From the NCBI RefSeq assembly GCF_050947875.1, contig NC_134568.1:195684853-195748852 (forward strand): 64,000 nucleotides of DNA, read 5' to 3'. A model generated the notes under the pieces. The model did no database searches. It worked only from the letters and a program-made list of their open reading frames with translations, and had not been told where the DNA came from. The number at the start of each line of letters is the position of its first letter. Position 1 is the first letter of the stretch. The DNA is from Dermacentor variabilis. Taxonomy: Eukaryota; Arthropoda; Arachnida; Ixodida; Ixodidae. Below are positions 1 to 10,934 of this stretch, in pieces. The position numbers and the translations under genes were made by a program.

Positions 1-771
1 AAGTCGGACACGGCGACGCCACATCGCGGTTCGTAGAACTTCGCTGCCGAGGCGCTAGGCCAGTTCGACATTTCAATTGTCAAGGAAGCACGGATCACAC
101 AACGCAGATTCTGTACTGCCAGAGCTCACCGAGGCGAAAGTCGCACTGCCGCACCACCACTACTCGCGGCTTTCCGCCAAGTAACACAGAACCTAACACC
201 AACACACAAGCAACGCAAGCACGATCACATAAGCAACGTTGAACAACGCACCGTCCGCGCGAGCCGGAGAACGATCACGCCGAGAACGAACACACCACGG
301 CGCCGCTCGGCGCCACCATCATGCCTTCTCAAAAATCCCTAAATGATCCTGTCCCTAGGCGCCTATGATCAGGTCACGTGAGGGATTTTTATACGGAGAG
401 CACCGGGAACGAGAGTTATCGCTTGGCGCCGTTGCTAGGGGTGACATCACGGCGTCCCGCAGGCTCGTAAGCCAATAGCGTGGTGCTGCGGTTGCCATGC
501 GTTGTACTTTCTGGATATTCCAAATACGCGTCCCTGAAACCAACTCCGCAGCTGGGGTTGACTCACTATCGGCGTCAGCGGCATCAGTCAGTCGCTGCTA
601 TCTCTTCCCTCCTCCCTTTATCGTGTTGTCCGCTTGCTGCGCGCGCTTCTGCCCCCATCGTTTGCCGCTGGGTGTACACGCCGCCCCCCTCCCCCCTCTT
701 CCTGCGAGTCTCCGGTTGTCAAAGCGCCGGCTCGAACTTAGTTCCTTTCTTCGCTCCTCCTCCAATGCAAC
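1..771. other. No supported gene; GC-rich anonymous DNA
   Basis: I see no recognisable gene here; reading frames in this stretch are composition-driven and lack family resemblance. A 10-bp inverted repeat (AAAAATCCCT at 331-340, AGGGATTTTT at 381-390) brackets a CACGTG E-box-like palindrome at 375-380. It could be a hairpin or the remnant of a small inverted-repeat element. No promoter or exon is claimed. Confidence 0.4.
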
Positions 772-898
772 CCCTGTGCGGTGGCAATCAGAGAGCCAGA
801 TCGGTGGCGGCGGATCTGTATATGTGCACCGCCCGAGCCGAAATTGCCGCTGCCGTTCGCCCTGTGCGGTGGCAATCAGAGAGCCAGATCGGTGGCGG
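772..898 (+). repeat. 39-bp direct repeat, two copies
   Basis: The 39-bp segment at 772-810 recurs at 860-898, beginning CCCTGTGCGGTGGCAATCAG in both; I see no mismatch. The copies lie 88 bp apart and the spacer is unrelated. It looks like a short local tandem duplication; nothing indicates function. Confidence 0.85.
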
Positions 899-1870
899 CT
901 TGACATAAAGACAAACAGCAATTTCCTAACACTTATGCGGGAGAACATCCCGTTCCTCTCGCTCGTAACGCGTCCCACGGCTGTGACAACCTCGCGAGGC
1001 ACTTGTATACATCTCGTCTTTGAGAATCAAGCATTGGTGTACCAAGTCGAACATATATCAGTCTATTTCTCAGACCACAAAGCTTCCTTCATGACTGTCA
1101 AGAACTGTTAGTGGAGTCTTTGTTAAAGGAATACGTGTGAAAAATAAAGAAAAATTCTGTGATAGCGCATACATGTGTTGCTAGATTTCTTTGCCTCAAT
1201 CTATCGAAAAGGTGAAACAGCTTATTTGCTGCGCTCAAATTTCGCATTAGGAAGTAACGTAATCGTCGGCAATTTTTTTGATATTGCAGGTCGTGTCCAC
1301 CTTAAACGTGCTTTTCACTTGTAGGGCACCGTTCTGGCCGTCAGGTAGTCCACTAACTCTACACGCATCATGACCTGACAGTTGATTATATGTACAGCGT
1401 CTAGTAGCGCGAAGTCACGCGAGAAAGGTAGCGCGGTGGCAGCGGCCGGAGAGAGCGCACCCAGGAACAGGCTCGTCTGTCGCCGCCGGCAATTTAGCCA
1501 GAGATAACAGGGACGAACTGTGCATTTTAAAGAGAAAACTTCCTTTGGCCCTTCCGCCTCTTTTCGCGGTCAGTAAATGGCGGTCGGTGGCTGGCGGTAG
1601 GAAGTTGGTGGTCGGAGTTTGCTGGTTTGTGGTTGCAACAAAGACGCGGCCACAAGGGGGCGCGTTCGTTGCCGAATGCCGCGGTCGTCACCTGTCATAG
1701 CTATCTTAAGGCGCACGTGCTGTCCACCTATACTATGGACATGTGCTGGACTCTGTTCACTACAGAATGACACAGCGAAACAACAAGCGCTACCTAAATA
1801 TTCACGCTGCAACATATATGCCGTGTGTTTTTTTTTCTTTTTTTAGACCGCACAGAATTTTAAATAAAGG
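899..1870. other. No supported gene
   Basis: AT-rich and mixed sequence in which I recognise neither a gene nor a repeat family. Confidence 0.4.
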
Positions 1871-2442
1871 GCCTGTGGCAGATACCATAATTCTAGTCAT
1901 TCAGCTGGATTACTGAAGAGGGAAGTACTAGCACTAGACATATAAATGCAGATTTGACTAATTACGAAATTCACTAAATAACTTCCTAATTATTTACTTC
2001 ACAGCGATTATTGTAATTTACGAATTGTAGCCGGTGAGTGCACGCGCACGACGTATCCACTTGTAATGCATTTGCATGATCACACCAGCTTTGAGACATT
2101 CATTCCCAAAGTGTGCGACGAAATACAAGGGCATTCCAGTTACTCTTGTGTTTCAATGCACAAAACGATGGCTTGAAAAAAACAGTAAGCAACAATAGTG
2201 CATTTTTACCGCACCGCAAGTATCACCACGCATATCCTCGAGCCCGTGAAATCCTTAGAATTCATTCATAGTGGATATGACTTGCAAATCACCGGCTACA
2301 ATTCGGGCATAGCAATACGTGCCCGTAACGTAATTAATTTTTTTTAAATAATTCATTATACATATCGATTTCTTGTGCGAACAATGTCCACCGCTTTGAG
2401 TAATCCAGCTCGAGGACTACAATTACGCCATCTGCGACAGGC
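1871..2442. mobile_element. MITE-like element with imperfect terminal inverted repeats
   Basis: The left end starts GCCTGTGGCAGATACCATAA at 1871. The right end, read on the minus strand from 2442, starts GCCTGTCGCAGATGGCGTAA, and the similarity continues for about 45 bp through a shared CAGCTGGATTACT-like block. A second inner inverted pair (ACGAATTGTAGCCGGTGA near 2,019 and its complement near 2,288) lies inside. At 572 bp with no coding capacity, it fits a non-autonomous DNA transposon. No clear target-site duplication was found, so the superfamily is open. Confidence 0.6.
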
Positions 2443-3284
2443 GATATCGAAAAATTCTCTATAGCCTAAAAAAACAACCCGTGTGTCTTCAAGCGCCCCA
2501 TCCCGTTCATAAATCGAATAACTTTCTTGAAGCATTCGACTATTCTCTTACATTCACAATCATTGTCGACCGTTTCTGCAGAGCTGTCGTGATTTGTAAT
2601 TTTTTTCTGTAGTCCATTTTTCCGCACTGGGCTAAAAGCTTCCTGCATTTGACAACTTCGTGTATTGAATGACTGTACTATATTGTATCTTGTAATTGAT
2701 TGATTGACTGATTCATTCATTCATTCATACTGCAATTTCCATTAATAATTTTAGCAATTTAGAACTTTTAGAAATACAGACATAGTTTACATATAGCACA
2801 TTGCAAAGTAAGTACAGATTACTGCAACTTAAAAAAATGTAAATAGTACAAAAAAAACACACTTCAGTGTACGGTAAAAGAAAAGGAACAGTTTACTTGT
2901 TTCGCTAAATGCGAAACAAGTAATGTTATTGTAGGTTGCAGGACTTGAATGTTTGTGAGACCATTTCAATCATTGACAGTTCTCGGGAAAAAAGAAAAGT
3001 TGGAAGGTGATGCAACCTCCGGTTGAAGTCGGTGAACGACAAACGTCTTCCTGGTGAGATAGGTGCGGAGGCACTGCGCACCGCACTTCATGGCGTCACT
3101 CCTCGCTTGAGGAATGTAGGAGGAACGTCGGACTGATTTACTGCGCTGTCTTTTGGATAGGCTCACATCTTGACAGATGGTGACGTACGTGTTAAATAAT
3201 TTTGAACAATTCCCTGGATTCAACAAGTCAAAACTGCGATCCGATTATGATGCACGCCGTTATGGGGTAAACGCATCCGCTGCG
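2443..3284. other. No supported gene; short tetranucleotide run
   Basis: Anonymous AT-rich sequence. A short tetranucleotide-rich stretch (TGAT then ATTC units) lies at about 2,693-2,728. No open frame here resembles a known family. Confidence 0.4.
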
Positions 3285-3350
3285 CAATTGGTACAGCATT
3301 GGGCTTCTGGGCTCGATGTCGTCAGTTCGAATGCGGTCGTCGGGCGATTT
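3285..3350 (+). mobile_element. Possible tRNA-derived SINE head (degenerate)
   Basis: An A-box-like GCGCAATTGGTACAGCAT is followed at tRNA-like spacing by a B-box-like AGTTCGAATGC. This matches the layout of RNA polymerase III promoters in tRNA-derived SINEs. The arms do not pair well enough for a real tRNA gene. The body after 3,350 is not recognisable, so this is tentative. Confidence 0.35.
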
Positions 3351-3627
3351 TGCTGATTTATCTATTTAACAACTAACAATTTCGCCATAACAGCGAAACA
3401 ATGAATTCCATAGCAACATGTTCGAATATTACACGAAGTCGTAGTCTTAGTGACAGTACCAATTTCAGTAAATTTAAGCCGGCTAAGTAAACACGCGTGG
3501 CGTGACGTGCGCAGACACACATGCACAGAAATAACTCGATGACTTCGAACATCATCGGCTACAACTACAGGTCTTCTCGGCTTTGTAGTCTTGCCTCGGC
3601 CTCGCGTTCCTGCACCAGGCGGGCTCG

Positions 3628-3709
3628 ATGTGCGTCCGCTATCGCGGACTCACATCGGGCATTCCAGGGGTGTATGTGATTGGCTGTCCGCTTTCGCGGA
3701 CAGCCGATC
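3628..3709. repeat. Two adjacent stem-loops with a shared GTCCGC/GCGGAC core
   Basis: Hairpin 1 (3628-3655) pairs GATGTGCGTCCGC with GCGGACTCACATC around a TATC loop, one mismatch. Hairpin 2 (3678-3709) pairs GATTGGCTGTCCGC with GCGGACAGCCGATC around a TTTC loop, one G-T position, and is flanked by further complementary GTGTA/TACAC. The shared core suggests duplicated transposon termini or a structured element; I cannot name it. Confidence 0.7.
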
Positions 3710-4214
3710 TTATACACTCTTGGCACGCGCAGGCCTCGGCGGGACCAGTCCGGGTTCTAGCTTTGATGTCCCTGTTGCCGCTTTGGTGTTCCGGAGGCGC
3801 CCCCAATAATGCGAAATAATGACGCGCTGTTTCAATTGGTAAAAAAAAAGACGATCTAATAAATATAATTACTTCCAGCCGCCAACTTGCGACGCTAAGT
3901 CCAGCACTACCGCGCCACGCGACTTCTTCCGGCACGCCTAGGGGCAAACGCATACAACCCGTGCTAAGAAACTTCCTCCGTAGTGCCTAGGCAGAATCAT
4001 ATATTCAAGGAGCTGAGGCCCCCAGATTTTCTCTCTCGCACCCACTCTTACTCGCGCCTGCGCAGAAACGTCGAGCGCCGCGAGAAACGCCACGCCCTGC
4101 TGTACCAACTAGCAAGGGTAAAAATGCCTCCGGGATCGGCCCACGATAAAAGGCTAGAGACACATACGGTAGGGAAAGAAGGGTTAATTCGCTAAGAAGG
4201 ACTTTGTCTTTAAT
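3710..4214. other. No supported gene
   Basis: Nothing recognised on either strand. Confidence 0.35.
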
Positions 4215-5110
4215 ATTTTGAACAACTGTTTTTGGTTCGGAAATATGTTATAGTCAGCTCGTGGCTTTCACTTGCAACGTATCCAGAAGAAAAAGAGATC
4301 ATTTTTGAGATGCCAGTTTTATAGTCTCTTTTAATAAATTGGTATAGACATTTTAGTCTGTACTTAATATTTCTTTGCGCCATGGGCTCAAGTTTAGATC
4401 TTTCTTATAAGTGTTATTGAGCTACATTCGAAATTATTGAAAATGAAGTGAACAGCTTTCTTATGCACTTGTTCGAGTTTATCTATGTTAGATTTAGTGT
4501 ACATATTCCGGATTATCGATAAAACTACAGATGTGGAGGCAGGAAGTCTCACGCAGGGACCGGAAAGCTTAAACGCTCTTCGTAGAAAAAATAGTTTACC
4601 ATTAGCATTTCCTGTTAGTGTGTCAATGTGTTTAGTCTATCTGAGATTACTAGTTATTCAGAGACCTAAATACTTGTATTGCGTAACCACTGACAAGTGG
4701 ACTTGCCTTGAAGAAGACAAGTCCACTCGTCGAAACGTTGGCTCCTGCATTCACGTTGTTCACGTTTTGCTCATCGTCTTGAATTGCCATCTCCCGCATT
4801 CCCCGTCTTTTCTCTGGTAACCACTGAAAGTGATACGTTGCAGGGGCGATACAGGAATTTGAGACGATGTTTCTTGCGAATAATGGACATGAAGACAGAT
4901 ATTGTATATAGTTTTGTGATATTTGATACCACGCGTGAAATGCATCGCTCCTGCTTCCTCCATATTTTTCCTAGCGCCATTCATTTTTCTCTTTCCACGG
5001 GTCGTTATTGCTGCCGATGCTTCGAGTTGAAAATTGAAATTTTTAAATGCCCTTTGAAGAGTCACCGAAAAAGCATTGAAATAAATAACAAATATTACAT
5101 ATTTACTTGA
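4215..5110 (-). pseudogene. CR1-like non-LTR retrotransposon fragment (RT thumb and C-terminus)
   Basis: Read on the minus strand, frames carry the post-catalytic signature of CR1/L2-like reverse transcriptases: QYKYLGL near 4,665-4,690 (usual motif YLG), then a segment with KHID and LFFLRRAFK, then a thumb-like tail. Stop codons and frameshifts make it non-functional. A 123-bp Penelope-like insertion splits it at 4,694. Discounting that insertion, the frame runs straight through the duplicated target (VVTQYKYLGL), supporting a single original ORF. The clade call rests on motif resemblance only. Confidence 0.65.
4694..4816 (+). mobile_element. 123-bp Penelope-like terminal fragment with 11-bp target-site duplication
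   Basis: The segment is flanked by GTAACCACTGA at 4683-4693 and again at 4817-4827. Inside, ACAAGTGGACTTG (4693-4705) pairs with CAAGTCCACTCGT (4718-4730), followed by CGAAACGTTGGCTC. This resembles the hammerhead-bearing pseudo-LTR ends of Penelope-like elements: stem II GACAAG/CTCGTC at 4716-4731, then GAAAC at 4732-4736. The CUGAUGA box appears degraded (CTTGAAGA). The insertion and its duplication are seen directly; the family is from resemblance. Confidence 0.65.
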
Positions 5111-5129
5111 AACAGAAGATTACATGATG

Positions 5130-7370
5130 TTCACGGCATTAATCATTTCTGTTGCAATATACTTCCGCCAGGAAATTGAGGGTAAAGGTGATATGTCACC
5201 TGACGGGACTCGTTCTCGTCGATTACAAATAGCAGTTAACATTGAGGAAGAACATGTATCAAGTGGGGAGCAAAGAGAGAGAAGAAAAGAACATGACCAG
5301 AGTATTAGATAACCTCGTACGTTAAAGACCACATCAATACAAATTAGAACAAAACTATAACAGATACAACTTGTATAAAAAAATAGAGCGCATTGTCTTG
5401 TAAAAAATCTAAACATTATCGATGTTTTACACGTTCGGAAAATCCAACAGAAATCTCAAGGTAATAAGCTAAGCTACTAACAGCAAAACATTTTGCGGCT
5501 TTTTTTTTTCTTTTTTGCTGGCGCATGATATCTTGTAGGAAAAGGCAGTTCAACAAGTTCAGGGTGAATGTTAAGGAAACCTGCTATGTGACAATTAAGT
5601 GATCGCAGACCGTAATAAGTTCTGATCCGTTTCCATATAAATGCTGCCTTACTTAGTTGGTAGCCGCACTCTGGGCAAATATAGCAAAACAAAAATGCAC
5701 TTGCGTCTTTTTATTGGGGTTAAATATGAATAGCACTAAGCACTAAATATGTCAATAATGGGCAAAAATTTCTTTGATAAAGAAAAAACGCTATGTGTGA
5801 TCGTACCATCCTATATTTTCAATGAAAGTCAGAGCCTTCTTTTGCAGAATCTATGATTGTTCAAGGTCACCTTTGGTTGTGGTAACCCATGTCAGTGTGC
5901 CATAGCATAACCGAGAGAATATCATCGAGTAGTATAGCTGATGCTCAGACCACCTGGGAAGAAAAGCCTTTAATAGATTTGAAACGCAAATTATTTGCAA
6001 GGAATCTGTTTTCAAGTTAGTGACATGGTTTTACTCATTTAATGCTGTTCGAAATATGCCCCCCAAAGACTTCCAGGAGGTCACTCGTTCTATCTGTCCG
6101 TCTTGAAAGACCATTGTTAAATTATTGTCAACTGATGTATTTTTAGCTCTGAGTATTATGTATTCGATTTTCTCGACATTAAGACGTAAAAGATTATCGG
6201 AAAGTCATAAGGAGAGTTATGTCAGCCACGTCTTTGCCGTGTGCTTGAAATTAATGAAGTTTGCGCCGTGAAAAAAGACGTTGGTGTCCTTGGCATACAG
6301 AACAATTTCAGGCGTATTAGGATGTGGGGATTCGGGAATTCGTCGCGCAATGGCGCGATGAATTACCCCTCACTCCTTTTTCTCCAAGCCGGTTGTCAAC
6401 GGTGGCACTCCACTCGCGATGGTTCGCGGTGAGTGCGGGGCTACGACGTCACAAGGCGGCCTCTGGCGTCTACTCTCGTGGCGGTGGCGTGACTCTTCTC
6501 CCTTGGGACGGCGCCGGGTACGGACATGGTTCCTCTCGTCCGCAGACACCTTTGTTACTAGGACTTCAGCTCACGCGCGGTGCCTTTGCCAGTTCGGACG
6601 CTAAGCCGAAGAACGGGTGCCTAGTGCTCGCGCAAGGTCGTACCACGCCGAGCCGCACTTATCGGAGGCCCAAGCCGAAGGAGATTGCCCGAGCTCTCGC
6701 GAGTTGGCCCATTGGTTATCGCGAGAGCAAGTGGCATAGCCGCCGGGACTTTCCCTAGCGGCGTGTTCCAGCTTGAGCCTGTGCTCTCGCAACGACGTGC
6801 TATAGGCGCCCCTGACTGTATTATTCCGCCCTTGGTGCGGGAGCCCCTTGATTCCCCGCCGCGCCGGGACCGGGCGTTTGTGCAGTGTCGGGTGCCGCCG
6901 AACACAATAAACGGTATCAGTTAACTCAGGGCAACACTGTGCTCTTGCGTGCGTCGCTCGGTAGCTCCTTGCGGCCCGAGCCTGTGCGCAGCGGTGCTAA
7001 TGGCTGACGGCCGACGCGGCCCTGTGGCTCGCTAAGCTCGAGCCTGCGGTGTTCGGTACTCCTGAGACCCGAAGACCCCACAAGGTTTTGATACAATGTC
7101 ATCAGTATATGACCAGGACAAGGAGAAGCCTAAAACTTAGCCCTAACGCAATCTATACTTTGTAAGATCCAAGATTAATTTGTGTTTTTGAGACTGATTG
7201 ATTTTAAATGGTTGCTTCAAAACTTATTAATTATTTGAAGCGCGCAACCACGTATTTCGTTCTGATGTAGGATATTTAAGCAGAAGGTCGCATTTAATAG
7301 GAGAATTCGAAAGCTTTTCAGAAATCTGGGAGTAAGCTAACACTATAAATATTATTTTGAGTGTTGTTAC
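5130..7370 (-). pseudogene. CR1/Jockey-like reverse transcriptase pseudogene split by a solo LTR
   Basis: Minus-strand frames follow the RT domain in order. A degraded catalytic block with KAF and EIRGCALQIINKF lies around 7,200-7,330. A YTDD segment (YINDI-type position) lies just above 7,083. On the far side of the inserted LTR comes EIVLYAKDTNVFF, the YADD box with one D changed to K. Then follow a LN..K motif and the C-terminal SRLCYGTLTWVTTTKGDL and LQKKALTFIENIG. Multiple stops and the YAKD change mean it is inactive. Omitting the LTR and one 4-bp target copy leaves the reading frame continuous. Boundaries are approximate. Confidence 0.65.
6323..7082 (+). mobile_element. Probable solo LTR (760 bp) inserted in an RT pseudogene
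   Basis: It starts TGTGGGG and ends CCCCACA, the TG...CA ends of LTRs with a 7-bp inverted repeat. It is GC-rich unlike its AT-rich host and has AATAAA at 6,906-6,911 about 170 bp before the 3' end, fitting plus-strand orientation. The flanking 4-mers are AGGA (6319-6322) and AGGT (7083-7086), an aged 4-bp target duplication. No internal gag/pol is attached, hence solo. A gypsy-type origin is likely but unproven. Confidence 0.65.
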
Positions 7371-7489
7371 CTATACTTCAGTTGCACAGGAGAGCGTTTT
7401 CTACCAACTTTCGTTTCTAGAAACCTGACTGGTGTTCCGTGGTTATACTTTTTATTTTAAGGACACCAGAACTCTGCGATTGATAACAT

Positions 7490-8636
7490 GGGGCGCTACA
7501 AGTAGAGCTATTCCAAACTGTTTCTATGCTATTTCTGCAATCAGCCCTCTACGATTGGTTAAAAAACTTTCTGCCCCTCCCGCTTCGCCTGTCTGTTATA
7601 CGACGTGCACGCACTGAGTATGCATAATTACACCGAAAAATAAGAAAACGTATTGGGCCCTCTAACTTAAAACTATTCAAATCTGTTTTATTCCAATCTC
7701 CTGACGTCAAATTTACGCAACCACCGACGTAAGCCACGGATGCTAATCAGCACGATAGTTTGAAAACCCCAAGCACACGCGGTCCTCGTTTATGGGAGGA
7801 CACTTATATAGCTTTCAAAGCGAATAGCATTGTCTACATTGAGCAGATTTTCTTATCGAATTGGCTGACGAGAGGTGAGGAGTACGCTTAAGTGGTAAGA
7901 GTTTCTATGGGGCCGAGCCATCACAGTGAAAGCATATAACCAGATGACGAGGGTGGTGCCGGCGTCTGCGATTGGTCTGCTTCCCCTTACTTAGCTTGAC
8001 GTGACTGGTCGAAAATCGCGACGGCAAGCAACGGAACGTTGAAAATGTTGCCAGAATGCATCCTCAGAGAAGAGAGTTGACAGAGTGATGTCATATACGT
8101 GCCAAAAGGTTTCCTTAACGTTATACTGCCACGGAAAAATGTTTGTTATAAGCTAACAAATCTGTGCTCCCTGGCCATTCTACGGGTAGCTAGTGCCAGA
8201 TCAAACGGCGGGCAGCCATCTTCTATTCCTTTCGGAACGGGGCAGTTTCCGGCTACTCAGAAAAAAATTCAGTTTTCTTCGGCATAATAATACGTCTTTA
8301 ACACGCACACGTCACTTTGATGCGGTTAGTTTTCATGATTTTGTGACGTCGCGTGACAGACAGGCGAAGTGGGCGCAGCCCGCAAACGTTTCATTAATGG
8401 CAGTGTATGAGGAGAAAAAGGCGTCGAATCAGAAATAATAATTTTTCTTTCGTTCGGTCCAATAATGCATAATCAGTGTGCACACATCATATTAGATGAG
8501 CGTTTTAGCAGTTTTCGTGACGTCACGTGAGAGACAGGCGAAGTGAGGGTGGTCCTAAATATTTTTGACCAATCATGGAGGGCTGATTGCAGAATTGGAA
8601 TAGAAAAGTTTGGAACAGCTTTACGTTATAGCGCCG
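7490..8636. mobile_element. DNA element with terminal inverted repeats over 100 bp
   Basis: The left end (about 7,490-7,612) and the right end (about 8,525-8,636) are inverted copies: CTGCAATCAGCCCTC occurs at the left and its complement GAGGGCTGATTGCAG at the right, with flanking similarity through a GACAGGCGAAG block. No coding region is apparent. A diverged second copy in the same orientation lies at 51,970-52,975, sharing CTGACGTC-AATTTACG, ATGGGGCCGAGC and GGTGCCGGCG blocks. This is a dispersed non-autonomous family; superfamily unknown. Confidence 0.65.
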
Positions 8637-8974
8637 TTTCTTCCAATTTTACGTCTTTCTCAACATCAGCCTTTTCCGATTTGTCTAAATGTTCTGGCGC
8701 TGCGCCCACTGCGCCTGTCTGTCACGCCACGTCACAATAGAGCGATTTAGTTTAGGGGACGCAAACGCGTTGGGGCCCCTAGCGCTTGGGTGTGTCTGCG
8801 TTTGGGTACGCAAGCAGAAACACGTTATATGTTAGCGGCCCCAAACGCAAGCCGTACTGAGGTCGCATGCGCTCGCAGCGCCATCAGCGTCTGATCGTTG
8901 CTGCGTTATCATTTTTTTAATATGAAACCAAGCACATGAAGTAAAGTACATTAAACTATATTTATGAAAAGCAG

Positions 8975-8977
<3 letters not shown>

Positions 8978-9031
<54 letters not shown>
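8978..9031. repeat. (AT)n microsatellite
   Basis: A perfect AT dinucleotide run of about 54 bp. Confidence 0.97.
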
Positions 9032-9033
<2 letters not shown>

Positions 9034-9440
9034 GATGTCTGTCGACACTTGGCAAAAGATTTATAAGATTACCTGCGCGCCTACGTTACGACTGAGGCCG
9101 AGCCGAAGCAATCAAACATACGTTTGATAAACTGTAGTTGGGCGTCTCATGCAGCATAATCCGTTGTGGTCTGTGTTCTGTTTATTTAGGGCCTCCTGCA
9201 AATTTTGACATGCCGCCGTTGCGTTGACAGCGTGCCTGTGTGCTCCGCGACCAGCTTCTTTACCATGTCGCGCGTGAAATGCACACGTGCAAACGTCCTC
9301 GCCGGCGCAGCCATGTTTTCCGTCTGTGTGGCGGGTCGGCGGCTTGTCTCGGCTGGTCTCACTTATCGTAAGTCCTCATACACCGCGAGAGTCACGTAAG
9401 TAACGCGACCTCTTAGGGGCAGCGATATTTTCGGCCACCC

Positions 9441-10062
9441 CATAGAGTTTCTCACTACAACACCTAGAGGGAAATCTGGCGCCACCGTCTATGGGGGTTT
9501 CTTAAGGGGCGCCGTGCCGCCATGGGAATGACGGTATATGTGTGTGCGAGGCTCTTGTTGGCTGGTGTTGCAAGAGGCTTCGTCTAGAAAGTAGATATGG
9601 CTACACAAATAACGCGTTCTTAAAGTGAAATCTTCATAAAATGCTTCAATTCACGCATATTACATCTTTACTCACCTACAATGCATGACCAAGCGCAGAA
9701 AAGCAAGAACAGACGACAAACTGTTTCAAAGCGAGCGCGAATCTTGTCGTCTGTCCTCCAACTTTAGCGGCCCGCTGATATTTCTTTCTTTTCATGTACT
9801 AGTACATGCAATAACAAGTTCTCATAGTTAAACAAAACACGTTTTTGTGTAATCATGAAGCTAAAACAGTTTTAACGTGCTGTTTTAGTAGAAAATGGAT
9901 CAGTGTGACAGACGGAACAGTGCTTGCCAGGCGTGTCTTCTAGGTGTCCTGGCTCTCCGAGAACGATGCCAATCCGAAGTCACAATATACCGGCATTCCC
10001 ATGCATACCACTGCGCAGCAGCGCCAGATTTCCCTCTATGTAGTATAGTGAGAAACTCTATG
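9441..10062 (+). mobile_element. hAT-like MITE, copy 1 (622 bp)
   Basis: Both ends carry CATAGAGTTTCTCACTA as inverted repeats that continue into AGAGGGAAATCTGGCGC. The flanking octamers are GGCCACCC (9433-9440) and GGCCGCCC (10063-10070), 7 of 8 identical, fitting the 8-bp duplications made by hAT transposases. There is no transposase ORF. A second copy in opposite orientation lies at 47,715-48,328 with a perfect 8-bp duplication. Confidence 0.85.
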
Positions 10063-10178
10063 GGCCGCCCCAACAACCCAAGGACGCAAGTAGACGTAGC
10101 GGTCTGCGCATGCGCAGTACCGTCGCCCCCTAGTCCTTGCGTACGCAAGCCGCTTGCGTCCCCTAGACTAAACCTCTC

Positions 10179-10934
10179 TAATACCACGAAAACTCACCAC
10201 GTCAAAGTGACGTGTCGGCATTAAAGATGCATTAATATGCGGAAAAAAATTCTGTTTTTTTTTCTAAATACCAGAGACTGCCCCATTCTAAAAGGTATAG
10301 AAGATTTATTCCCCACCTATGACTCTGGTACTGGCTACTCGGAGCAGCCGGGGAGAATCGACTTATTTGCGTGTCATTAAATTATTTGCGTGGCTGTATA
10401 ACGTTGTAGAGCCCATTCGTCACGTATGCGACAATGCTCTACAAACTATTATTCGCTGAGATTCCGTTTTAGCGACATGTTTAACCTTCCGTTGCATGCC
10501 GCCACGATTTTCGAGCAGCCACCGCAAGCTAAGGAAGACGAAGCGGGCCAATCGGAGACGCCTGCACCATCCTCCTCATCCGGTTATCTACTTTCAATGC
10601 GCTAGCTTAGCCAAGCTTAGTACCACCGAAACCCTCTATATTTGCCTGCGTCTCGCCTCTTGTCATCCAAGCAGATATGAAAAATCCTGAAATGGTATTA
10701 GTAATTTTAAGCATACGAGAGAAATATCGTCTCGATGCTTTTTTCAGGCTGTAATTGGCAAAAAAAAAGTACAGGCGTGTGGTCACCTTTTCCTGTCATG
10801 AAGACACCTGTACACGGACTGTCATTTAAGGAGTTTCTAAAGCAGAAGTCTATCAATGTGTCACTGTCAAGTTTTACATCAATTGGCACACTAATGATGT
10901 TATGGAATCATACGAATCTCCTTTCTACGTATTA
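10179..10934. other. No supported gene
   Basis: I recognise nothing here between the DNA element and the retroelement fragment; one 66-codon plus-strand frame (10,735-10,935) has no family resemblance. Confidence 0.4.

Larger units (their letters stand above)
8740..10178. mobile_element. TA-flanked DNA element, host of a nested MITE
   Basis: The left end GAGCGATTTAGTTTAGGGGA and the right end read in reverse, GAGAGGTTTAGTCTAGGGGA, form terminal inverted repeats flanked by TA dinucleotides at 8738-8739 and 10179-10180. The similarity continues into CGCAA and CTTGCGTACGCAAG-type blocks. A short relative sits at 63,455-63,597. The TA flank would suit a Tc1/mariner-like mechanism but no transposase is present. 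It contains an (AT)n run and a hAT-like MITE. Confidence 0.65.
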
